Below are positions 33,321 to 40,489 of a stretch of DNA of 40,489 nucleotides, in pieces; positions within the stretch are counted from its first letter, which is position 1; each line of letters begins with the position of its first letter. Under the pieces are notes generated by a model. That model saw only the letters and a list, made by a program, of their open reading frames with translations. It searched no databases and was not told the DNA's origin. The position numbers were made by a program, and so were the translations under genes. The DNA is from an uncultured Porphyromonadaceae bacterium (GTDB lineage Bacteria; Bacteroidota; Bacteroidia; Bacteroidales; Muribaculaceae), in NCBI GenBank assembly GCA_947175265.1, contig CAMWMD010000028.1, positions 1 to 40,489 on the forward strand, read 5' to 3'.

Positions 33321-34283
33321 ATGAATGATAACCGAAATAATATTGATCCTGAAAGGAACAAGGAGGATTTGAGGGGGTGGATGGATGGCCATCCACAGGA
33401 GTATGGAGAGGTTGCTATGGAAATGGGGGAGGCTGATTTGTTGGAGACGTTTCTCTTGGGGCAAGCAGCATTTATTGCCTCGCCGGAATTCCAGAAGCGG
33501 TTGGAGGATATGGTGGACACCGACAGTGTGAATGTTGATGAGCTTATAGAGATCCTGCATAAGTCGGGGTTTACTGAAAAGATACTTACTAATCCGAATG
33601 GAGATGAGGACTGGGAGAAGTACCGATTGCCATTTGCTGCTTGGCTGAAACATGGTCGATCATCCGAGATGGTGATTGAGAACATTGAAGATGCAATCGC
33701 GTTGTCTGACAATAGGCAAGCCAAATGGCAACTTTCCAAGTTTCTTAAAGATATGATGAAACGCCTGGTTTGTACCAAACAGCGATCACGCGAAGAATTG
33801 GGCGAGTATATCAATTACAAGAAATGCCTTGAAGGTGGTAATATCGCCGAATGGGCGTTGAATGGAGTTGATGAGAATGTTAAGGAAGAAACAGCATCCC
33901 CTGTCAAGTCAACTAAAACGGAAAAATTTATTGAGAATCTGACAGCTTTAGTTGCATCTCATGATAAAGATATGATATGCCGCATCGGAGATTGGTTGAA
34001 GTATAATGTACGCGGAATTGATGTAGCGCGTTTATACGTTGCGCTAATTGAAACTGATGAGATCAAGGCAAATCTGACTGTTTCCCGGCTTATGGATACA
34101 CTGAAAACCTCTTTCCCTGAAGTCAAAATCGTGGGAACGCGGCAAGCCCAGAAGGACATCAATACTCTCGAAAGCTTGTTGCCCTACGGCAAAAGATATG
34201 GCAAGGACGAGCCTGATAATCGTTTCGCGATTGACAAGAAAAAGACCGAAGTTTTGATGAAAAATCCTGAAAATATCGACTGA
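33321..34283 (+). CDS. Hypothetical protein, mobile-element associated
   Basis: The 320-residue product is soluble, acidic and mostly helical, with no signal peptide or transmembrane segment. It has two halves: residues 1-145 (with an 'LEDMVDTDSVNVDEL' helix pair) and residues about 180-320, joined by a Lys/Thr/Ser-rich linker ('ASPVKSTKTEK'). I do not recognise a catalytic motif. Its place upstream of a decayed relaxase suggests it belongs to a Bacteroides-type mobilizable element, where uncharacterised proteins of this size are common. A TTG start 6 bases earlier is in frame, but the ATG is preferred because the -7 box places the start of transcription just upstream. Confidence 0.6.
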   Translation: MNDNRNNIDPERNKEDLRGWMDGHPQEYGEVAMEMGEADLLETFLLGQAAFIASPEFQKRLEDMVDTDSVNVDELIEILHKSGFTEKILTNPNGDEDWEKYRLPFAAWLKHGRSSEMVIENIEDAIALSDNRQAKWQLSKFLKDMMKRLVCTKQRSREELGEYINYKKCLEGGNIAEWALNGVDENVKEETASPVKSTKTEKFIENLTALVASHDKDMICRIGDWLKYNVRGIDVARLYVALIETDEIKANLTVSRLMDTLKTSFPEVKIVGTRQAQKDINTLESLLPYGKRYGKDEPDNRFAIDKKKTEVLMKNPENID

Positions 34284-34371
34284 AATAACCCCTTTTCAAT
34301 TCGTTTGATTCGTTTTGGAGTACGCGAACTGAACGAACAGCTAATTCTCCTTATTTCAAGAATTTCCGCTA

Positions 34372-34408
34372 TACTTTTGCGCCATCGTCCAATTTCGGAG
34401 CGGTGGCG
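34372..34408 (+). promoter_or_regulatory. -7 box with overlapping inverted repeat before the relaxase remnant
   Basis: TACTTTTG (34372-34379) matches TAnnTTTG. Immediately after it cgccatcg (34380-34387) pairs with cggtggcg (34401-34408), with one G-T pair. The repeat overlaps the expected start of transcription, so it could be an operator or an RNA hairpin at the 5' end. Confidence 0.5.
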
Positions 34409-34464
34409 TTTACGTTTTAAACCGTCAGCGGAACCGCTCAAACAATGACGGTAATAGAAATAAT

Positions 34465-34610
34465 ATGGAACACCTTTTAGATATTCTCAATGAGGGTCGC
34501 ACTCACGTCAAGGTCGAGATGAGCGCCGAAGACCTCAAAGCCTTTTCCGATGATCTGATCCGCCGTGCAAAGGAAATGTCAGCGAAAGACTGCGCCAGAC
34601 TGTCGAGACC
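34465..34610 (+). pseudogene. N-terminal fragment of a small mobilization/HTH protein
   Basis: The frame from the ATG at 34465 begins 'MEHLLDILNEGRTHVKVEMSA' shortened here to its first part: MEHLLDILNEGRTHVKVEMS, then a helix ending in 'LIRRAKEMSAKD'. It resembles the first part of the small HTH DNA-binding proteins that accompany Bacteroides mobilizable transposons, but the HTH is missing: after about residue 40 the sequence switches to relaxase coding in another frame. A deletion has fused two genes. Confidence 0.5.
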
Positions 34611-36218
34611 ATGCACTGTTTCAGACTGGATGCAGCTGCCGAGGTGGAACGCTATCTGAAAGAGCGGTCAAAGACCTATGGAAATACAAATACCGACCGG
34701 TTCCAGTTCCATGTGTCGGCATCTGTTGAAGGACGCACCATGACACCGCAGGAACTTACCGACTTTGCCCGTGAGCTGATGACAGGAATGGGGTATGGAA
34801 AGTAGCCTTACTTTGTCTATGCCCATCATGACACGGACAACAACCACGTACATATACTGTCTACGAGGATTCAGCCAAATGGTTACGCTATCTCCGACCA
34901 TCAGGATATTCACAGACTCAATGCCTGTGCCAACTGTATTCTCGCCTCCGATATCAACAGGGATATTGAGCGGATTTTCAGTTACGATTATGAGACGGAA
35001 GGACAGTTTGCAAACATAGTCAGATCTTTCGGCTTTAAGATAGAGAAATCGCTTGACGGCTATCGGCTTTTGAAAAATGGAGGCGACGCAGGGAAAATCT
35101 CCGTAGGAGACATATTCAAGCATATTACCAAGAACAGCCAAAAACATAAGGATCGGGCGACTCAACTTCGCGCCATTATAAAGAAATATAAGGCTGAGAT
35201 TGCGGACGGAAAGTCTCAAAGTCTCAATAGTCCCGAAGTCTCAAAGTCCAAAAAGAAAAAACCGAGTCAGCCCAAGACCAATCCGAATATAAAGAAAATC
35301 CTCGACAAAAACGGCAAGCCGTTGAGTAAAGAGCGGCAGGAGCAACTTCAACAGCTTATCTTCACCCTCAAAAAGAGTTTCGGCATAGACATCTATTTTC
35401 AGAAGGACAAGAACGGTCAGGTTCGTGGATATGGCATAGTCGACCATGCCGGAAAGATAGCCTTTGACGGCAGCAAGGTGATGAAACTGTCTGAGTTGAT
35501 AGACTTCGTACCAAAGCAGGAACGCAAGCCTTCGCCACTTGATGTTTACCGGGATATGTTCAATGTTGAGATCGGCAACGATGGGCGTAAAGACTATATG
35601 CGTATCAGGATGAAGGACGGCAGTACCTATCAGAAACCGATTACCTTGCGTCAGGCAGCGTGGTACAATGGCGTGAAACAGGACGACAAGAAAGATGTTG
35701 CTTTGACGATAGCGGCCACAATGTTTCCGGAAGAGATCCTAATGGCATACCTCGCCCGACAGCCAATCCATGACTTCAAGAGCAGAATACAATCTGCCAC
35801 TGCCGTCAAGAATAGGGATGGAAGATATGCACTGAGAATTACGATGAAAGACGGTATGCCAATTCCGATGATACCAATGGACAGCCAAGATGAAAGCGAT
35901 TACCGCAGGCTATCCCCGGACGACAGACAAAACTACCTCCTGAATCTTGCCGTCCATTACCTGACAAGAGAAGATGCAAGAGCGATCATACAGCGAATAC
36001 GCCAGACGACCAAAGACCAGACAGGAGTACGAGTCCTATCGTATCCGCAAGTCTTTACACAGCAGACCGCCAACATCTTTGCGCTCAATTTCGCCAAAGT
36101 CCTCTCATGCTTCAACGTCAACACCGAGCGCGGAGAAAACCGAGAATGGGAAGTCTGCAACCACTCACGCTATGAAGACATCGACACAAAACAGTCCAGC
36201 ACACACCTTTCAATATAG
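34611..36218 (+). pseudogene. Relaxase (mobilization protein), truncated and interrupted by an amber codon
   Basis: One reading frame spans 34611-36218 except for a single TAG at 34803-34805. Before it, 'FQFHVSASVEGRTMTPQEL' and 'MTGMGYGK' match Bacteroides-type relaxases; directly after it come 'PYFVYAHHDTDNNHVHI', carrying the metal-binding His cluster (H-x-D-x-D-N-N-H-x-H), and 'STRIQPNGYAISDHQD'. In related proteins a GK-Q-PYF order is usual, so the TAG most simply comes from a CAG codon. The N-terminal catalytic Tyr region is missing. From 35070 the remaining 382 codons form an open C-terminal accessory region. The gene ends at TAG (36216-36218). Confidence 0.72.
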
Positions 36219-36303
36219 GTAATCTTTGCTATATTAACTCAATTTAACAAAGTATATCATTTCAAAAGAGTAAAGTAAAAGTATTCAAAAGTACAAAACT
36301 ATT

Positions 36304-36333
36304 TTGAAGTCTCAGATTTAATCGCTAATTTTG
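36304..36333 (+). promoter_or_regulatory. Promoter of the second DUF4143 ATPase
   Basis: TTG (36304-36306), 19 bases, TAATTTTG (36326-36333): exact Bacteroidetes consensus. The start of transcription is expected near 36340, three bases before the ATG at 36343, implying a leaderless or nearly leaderless mRNA. Confidence 0.78.
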
Positions 36334-36342
36334 CAGTTGGTT

Positions 36343-37641
36343 ATGAAAGAGAAGAAATATCTGAGTAGAATTGCTGATAGGACTCTTGACTTGAGACTTG
36401 AAGCTTTCGGTGCGGTGCAGATTGCCGGACCGAAGTGGTGTGGTAAAACAACGACGGCAGAGCGACGGGCAGAGAGCGTTATAAAGATGCAGGATCCTGA
36501 CCGGAGGGAGGGTTATCTTGCTACTGCGAGGACAAAGCCATCGTTGTTGCTCAAGGGTGCTACGCCTCGGCTAATCGATGAATGGCAGGTGGCTCCCGTT
36601 ATATGGGATGCTGTTCGCCATGCTGTTGATGAACGCCGAGAGAAAGGTCAGTTTATTTTGACCGGCTCAACGGTAATTGACGATGAAGAAATAATGCATA
36701 CCGGAACAGGGCGTATCACCAAAATGGCAATGTATCCTATGAGTCTTTTCGAATCTCTTGAATCAAACGGCTCTATTTCGTTACGCTGTCTTTTCGATGA
36801 CCCGGAGTACGATATTGATGGTGATATGTCCCAACTCTCTATCGAGCAACTGATATTTGCCGCTTGCCGTGGAGGGTGGCCGGCTTCGCTTGATGAAATC
36901 AGTGTGGATGCAAAACTTCTCATCGCAAAGGATTATGTTGAGGAGATTTGCAACAAGGATATTTCAAGAGTTGATAAAACACGCCGCAATCCCACATTGG
37001 CGCGTCTGATTCTTCGTACCTATGCACGAAATATCTGTACACTTGCTAAGAAAACCTCTATGCTTGCAGATGTTTCAGAGGAAATGGAAGGAACATCAAT
37101 GCCAACGTTTGATGATTATGTCGGTGCTTTAGAGAGGCTGTTTGTTATTGACGATATTGAGGCGTGGTCTCCTGCTATTCGCTCGAAGACGGTGATACGT
37201 ACAGGGAAGAAACGTTGTTTTGTTGATCCGTCTATAGCGGTAGCCGCATTGGGCGCATCGCCAGAGAGTCTGGAATTGGATCTTAACACATTTGGTTTCA
37301 TATTCGAATGTTTATGTTTTCGTGACCTGCGTGCATATTCACAAGCGTTGGGAGGACGCCTATCTTATTACCATGACCGTCTCGGACTTGAAGCTGATGC
37401 TGTATTGCATCTGGATGATGGGCGCTATGCGCTTATAGAATGTAAACTTGGTAGCCGAGAGATAGATGATGGAGCAAAACATCTCCTTGAGATCAAACGC
37501 CTCATCACCGAGAAAAACAAAACAGAGAAACAAATCAGACTTAGAGAGCCGGATTTGCTTATTGTCCTTACCGGCGGAGAAATAGCGTATACCCGCGAAG
37601 ATGGAGTGAAAGTAATCCCAATCGGTTGTTTAAAGGATTAA
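36343..37641 (+). CDS. AAA family ATPase with DUF4143 domain (second copy type)
   Basis: The 432-residue protein has a Walker A 'GPKWCGKTTT' at about residues 26-35, a Walker B-like 'RLIDEWQVAPVIWD' at about 70-83, 'ILTGSTVID' at about 102-110, and a C-terminal DUF4143 region with 'LEADAVLHLDDGRYALIECKLG' shortened here to its core, D-A-V-x-H-L-D-D-G and IECKLG (about 345-370), a PD-(D/E)XK-like pattern. It belongs to the same broad family as the gene at 7383 but to the other common subgroup (W-C-GKT type). The ATG is chosen over an in-frame TTG at 36331 because the -7 box overlaps that TTG. Function is unestablished. Confidence 0.85.
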   Translation: MKEKKYLSRIADRTLDLRLEAFGAVQIAGPKWCGKTTTAERRAESVIKMQDPDRREGYLATARTKPSLLLKGATPRLIDEWQVAPVIWDAVRHAVDERREKGQFILTGSTVIDDEEIMHTGTGRITKMAMYPMSLFESLESNGSISLRCLFDDPEYDIDGDMSQLSIEQLIFAACRGGWPASLDEISVDAKLLIAKDYVEEICNKDISRVDKTRRNPTLARLILRTYARNICTLAKKTSMLADVSEEMEGTSMPTFDDYVGALERLFVIDDIEAWSPAIRSKTVIRTGKKRCFVDPSIAVAALGASPESLELDLNTFGFIFECLCFRDLRAYSQALGGRLSYYHDRLGLEADAVLHLDDGRYALIECKLGSREIDDGAKHLLEIKRLITEKNKTEKQIRLREPDLLIVLTGGEIAYTREDGVKVIPIGCLKD

Positions 37642-37727
37642 ATACCACTCACAGAATCTCTAGCATTTTTAATGAAATTACCAATTCGTTGTTAAACCAA
37701 CATAGCATTAAACACGTTGAACAAACT

Positions 37728-39941
37728 ATGATTAATAGAATCCATATAAAGAATAAAGCCACTTTCAATAGTGAAGGTGTAGATATTGAAAATCTTAATG
37801 TTATAAATATCATATATGGTGCAAATGGTTCAGGTAAAAGCACTATTAGCAGGATTGTGGCTAATATCAACGAATATCCTGATTGCACTTTGGAGTGGAA
37901 AGATGAACTCCCCTTAGATATATTAATATACAACAAAGATTTCTGCGACAGGAATTATTCTGAACTTATACCTGGAGTCTTTACATTAGGAGAAGCATCC
38001 AAGGATAGTTTATGTCAAATAGAAGAAAAACAGAGGCTACTTCAAGAAATTGTTGATGAGGGTTCAAAATTAAGAAAAACCTTAAACGAAAAAGAAACCG
38101 ATATTAAAAACATAAAGGATTCATTTAAAGAGTCTGTATGGACGGATTTGTTAAAGAGACATGAAAGCATATTTAGTAAATCAGCTATAGGAGCTGGGAC
38201 TAAAGATAGTTTTGTTAAAAAAGTATTGGATGCGACTAAGGACCAGATTGATGAAGTATTAGCACTTGAGTCTTTAACAGACAAGGCAAAGGTTCTTTTC
38301 GGCATTCAACCTATGCGCCAAACACCCATAGTAAAATTTAATGATACTGAATTGGATTCTATTGAGTCTAACGAATTATGGACAAAAATAATCATTGGCA
38401 AACAGGATATAGATCTTGCCGGATTAATTAATAGTTTAGGAAATTCAGACTGGGTTAGTCAAGGTTTAGTTTACATGGATAAAAGCAGGGATATATGTCC
38501 CTTTTGTCAACAACATACCATAACCGATGAGTTTAAAAAGAAAATAAGTTCTTTTTTTGATGCACGCTATAGGAACGATTTACATCAAATCGGTTCCTTA
38601 CAAAATACATATAATCAGATTATACCCATTATTATTAAACAATTGGATTCTATCATAAATGAGCAAAAGGTTCTGGAAAAATCTTCTATGGATATTTCTC
38701 TATTTGAGACTGTGGTATCCGAATTTAAATTACTTCTGACTTCAAACCAGAACTTAATGGATACAAAATGTAAAGAGCCAAGCCGGGTCATCGCTCTTAA
38801 ATCCACGAAAGAGCATATTCGTCGGATTAATCGTATTATAGATGATTGTAATTTGAAAATTTCAAAGCATAACCAACTAATAGACAACCTATCAACTGAG
38901 CGAGCTATGCTTGTAAAACAAATTTATAAATTTTTCTCAACTGCATATTCTGCAGCAATAGAAACCTATAATAAAAAGGTTATAGATTTGGAGAAGGCAA
39001 TAGAAGTGCTGAAAAGTAAAATAAAAATTGCTTTGAGTCGACATAAAACATTAAGAAATGAAATAAATGAATTGGAAAGAACCATAACAAGTATTACGCC
39101 GACCGTTAATGAAATTAATAGACTTCTGCAAGGATTTGGATTTACAAATTTCATGATTCGTGAAGTTCCAAATGAAATAAACCAATATCAAATCGTAAGA
39201 GAGAACGGTGAGATTGCCACATCAACTCTCAGCGAAGGAGAAAGGACATTCATTACTTTCTTATATTATATGCAACTTGTAAAGGGTAGCCATACCCCAG
39301 ATAGTATTAGTCGAAATAGGGTTTTAATAATTGATGACCCTGTATCCAGTTTAGATAGTAACGTTTTATTTGTCGTCAGCACACTTTTAAGAGATATTTT
39401 TGCCAACGTATATGATGGAAGAAGTATCGTGAAACAGATAATATTGCTTACTCATAACGTATACTTTCATAAAGAAATTTCTTTTCAGGATAAAGGGTGT
39501 AAATGGAGAGATCGTATACACCATTGGATCCTGAGAAAGCGAAATAATGTTTCATCAATTCAGGCATACTGTAAGACAAATCCTATAAGAAGCTCGTATG
39601 AATTGCTTTGGTCTGAGTTGCGAAATGCCAGTCCAATATCATGCTTGGTTTCTCAGAATATTATGAGACGAATAGTAGAAAACTATTTTCAGATTTTCGG
39701 TGGTATTAGTCCTAATGATATTCTAAATAAGTTTGATAATTTTGAAGATAAGAAAATTTGCCGGTCTCTATTAAGCTGGGTGAATAGTGGATCTCATTCA
39801 ATGGCCGATGATTTATTTGTTGAGATTGCAGATGGTCAACTTGAACGTTATAAAGAGGTGTTTAAAAATATCTTTTACAAAATGGGACAAGAGGCTCATT
39901 ATGATATGATGATGCACCTTTCTGATCCTGAAAATAAATAA
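37728..39941 (+). CDS. AAA_13 ATPase, RloC/PrrC-like (possible tRNase)
   Basis: The 737-residue protein has the ABC-type architecture of the RloC/PrrC (AAA_13) family: Walker A 'YGANGSGKST' near residue 25-34, a long coiled-coil middle with a C-P-F-C zinc-hook-like pair ('DICPFCQQHT', about residue 260), the signature 'STLSEGERTFITF' at about 500, Walker B 'VLIIDDPVSSLD' at about 532, and the switch 'ILLTHNVYFH' at about 573. RloC and PrrC cleave tRNA when phage infection damages other defences; here an R-x3-E pair follows in 'IRSSYELLW', but I cannot identify the matching catalytic His, so the nuclease call is uncertain. The ATG is preferred over a TTG at 37626 because the alternative overlaps the preceding gene and gives an atypical extension. 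A WYL-type regulator follows after 3 bases. Confidence 0.8.
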   Translation: MINRIHIKNKATFNSEGVDIENLNVINIIYGANGSGKSTISRIVANINEYPDCTLEWKDELPLDILIYNKDFCDRNYSELIPGVFTLGEASKDSLCQIEEKQRLLQEIVDEGSKLRKTLNEKETDIKNIKDSFKESVWTDLLKRHESIFSKSAIGAGTKDSFVKKVLDATKDQIDEVLALESLTDKAKVLFGIQPMRQTPIVKFNDTELDSIESNELWTKIIIGKQDIDLAGLINSLGNSDWVSQGLVYMDKSRDICPFCQQHTITDEFKKKISSFFDARYRNDLHQIGSLQNTYNQIIPIIIKQLDSIINEQKVLEKSSMDISLFETVVSEFKLLLTSNQNLMDTKCKEPSRVIALKSTKEHIRRINRIIDDCNLKISKHNQLIDNLSTERAMLVKQIYKFFSTAYSAAIETYNKKVIDLEKAIEVLKSKIKIALSRHKTLRNEINELERTITSITPTVNEINRLLQGFGFTNFMIREVPNEINQYQIVRENGEIATSTLSEGERTFITFLYYMQLVKGSHTPDSISRNRVLIIDDPVSSLDSNVLFVVSTLLRDIFANVYDGRSIVKQIILLTHNVYFHKEISFQDKGCKWRDRIHHWILRKRNNVSSIQAYCKTNPIRSSYELLWSELRNASPISCLVSQNIMRRIVENYFQIFGGISPNDILNKFDNFEDKKICRSLLSWVNSGSHSMADDLFVEIADGQLERYKEVFKNIFYKMGQEAHYDMMMHLSDPENK

Positions 39942-39944
39942 TCT

Positions 39945-40442
39945 ATGACAACAATAAAAAATGCTTTCTTAAGACATAGAATTCTCGATCGTTGTTTCCG
40001 AGAAAGAGGCCGGAAGTATTATATGAATGATTTAATTGATATAATCAATAAAGAGACTTTTTATTATTATGGGCGTAACATTTCAGAGAGAACTATTAGA
40101 GAAGACCTCAAATACATGAAAGATAGTGAAGGATATTCGGCTCCCATAATTAAAGGCATGGATGGTCATAGAGCCTACTATTATTATGACGACCCGGAAT
40201 ACTCCATTATGAATCTTCCGATTAGTCAAAGAGAAATGCAGCAATTGGCAGACACAATAAGTATGCTTTCAAGATTTAAGGGATTGCCAGACTGTTCATG
40301 GATGGAAGAGATTATTATAAGACTTGAAGATACATTCCAACTTAATCAATCACCCAAAGGCATCGTATCGTTTGATCAAAATCCATACTTAATCGGAATG
40401 CAATATTTTCCTATATTGTTTGACTGTATTCTAAAACAATAG
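39945..40442 (+). CDS. WYL-type transcriptional regulator, N-terminal part
   Basis: The 165-residue product has the N-terminal winged HTH of WYL regulators: 'FLRHRILDRCFRERGRKYYM', 'ISERTIREDLKYMKDSEGY' (recognition-helix region about residues 50-68), and a linker to 'NPYLIGMQYFPILFDCILKQ', the usual entry into the WYL ligand domain. It then meets TAG at 40440-40442, and the same frame stays open to the window end (beginning FVNFRINQ), which looks like the first strands of the WYL domain. So the gene is either truncated by a nonsense mutation or the protein is naturally short. It lies 3 bases after the RloC-like gene and probably controls it; WYL regulators often control phage-defence genes. 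Confidence 0.7.
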   Translation: MTTIKNAFLRHRILDRCFRERGRKYYMNDLIDIINKETFYYYGRNISERTIREDLKYMKDSEGYSAPIIKGMDGHRAYYYYDDPEYSIMNLPISQREMQQLADTISMLSRFKGLPDCSWMEEIIIRLEDTFQLNQSPKGIVSFDQNPYLIGMQYFPILFDCILKQ

Positions 40443-40489
40443 TTCGTTAATTTTAGAATAAATCAGGCAGAGTCTCTGACCCCAAAGAA

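Noticed and set aside
34803..40442. Genetic-code change with TAG read as Gln, suggested by in-frame TAG in the relaxase and after the WYL fragment
   Set aside because: Other genes in the window, for example the one ending at 5688, use TAG as an ordinary stop, and the surrounding elements are decayed; simple nonsense mutations explain both.
1..40489. CRISPR array or tRNA/rRNA genes
   Set aside because: Reading through the intergenic spaces I saw no repeat-spacer array and no cloverleaf or rRNA sequence.

Overview
The window looks like a chromosomal segment of an AT-rich, host-associated Bacteroidales, most likely a Muribaculaceae-type gut bacterium. The reasons are several exact or near-exact Bacteroidetes promoters (TTG, N19-20, TAnnTTTG) in place of sigma70 boxes, absence of strong Shine-Dalgarno sites, secreted proteins with a dockerin module and a T9SS-like tail, and mobilization and integrase remnants of Bacteroides-type elements. 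The taxonomic call is inference; no rRNA or tRNA gene was recognised.

Layout. (1) 1-600: an apparently autonomous transcription unit with its own promoter and a U-tract terminator, rich in stem-loops and without a convincing ORF; a candidate structured ncRNA. (2) 589-5688, plus strand: three tightly spaced genes for secreted proteins, a beta-helix-like protein, a large repeat protein ending in a dockerin-like module, and a cohesin-like protein. (3) 5829-5895: a perfect 33-bp inverted repeat with a 1-nt centre, next to a HipA_2-like kinase gene overlapping a DUF3037 gene (5954-7137), then an AAA/DUF4143 ATPase (7383-8591) with tandem operator-like palindromes.

(4) 8823-20119, minus strand: an eight-gene block read from one exact promoter (20219-20248) to one terminator (8755-8790). 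It encodes a membrane-anchored vWA-like protein, a small membrane protein, a tubulin-like GTPase, a giant Hsp70/actin-like ATPase with a Gly/Phe/Ser-rich insertion, a second divergent actin-like protein, two TerD paralogues, and a membrane protein that combines TerD-type N-terminal motifs with a Cpl-7-like C-terminus. It looks like an envelope-spanning Ter-type assembly combining actin-like and tubulin-like NTPases.

(5) 20452-23185, minus strand: a Dxs-like transketolase and an alpha/beta-hydrolase esterase, probably core chromosome. (6) 23300-40489: an accessory island. It opens with an N-terminally truncated tyrosine recombinase, then carries a DNA-binding protein/Doc/HAD operon; a PLD nuclease fused to what looks like an Hsp70 substrate-binding domain, coupled to a divergent SecA-like ATPase; a convergent E2-E1-JAB fusion preceded by a 45-codon gene; an unknown gene and a decayed relaxase; a second DUF4143 ATPase; and an RloC/PrrC-like AAA_13 ATPase with a WYL-type regulator that appears truncated.

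The best candidates for undescribed systems are the Ter-actin-tubulin operon (region 4) and the PLD-Hsp70SBD/SecA plus E2-E1-JAB neighbourhood (26860-33049). All functional statements rest on motif recognition by eye.
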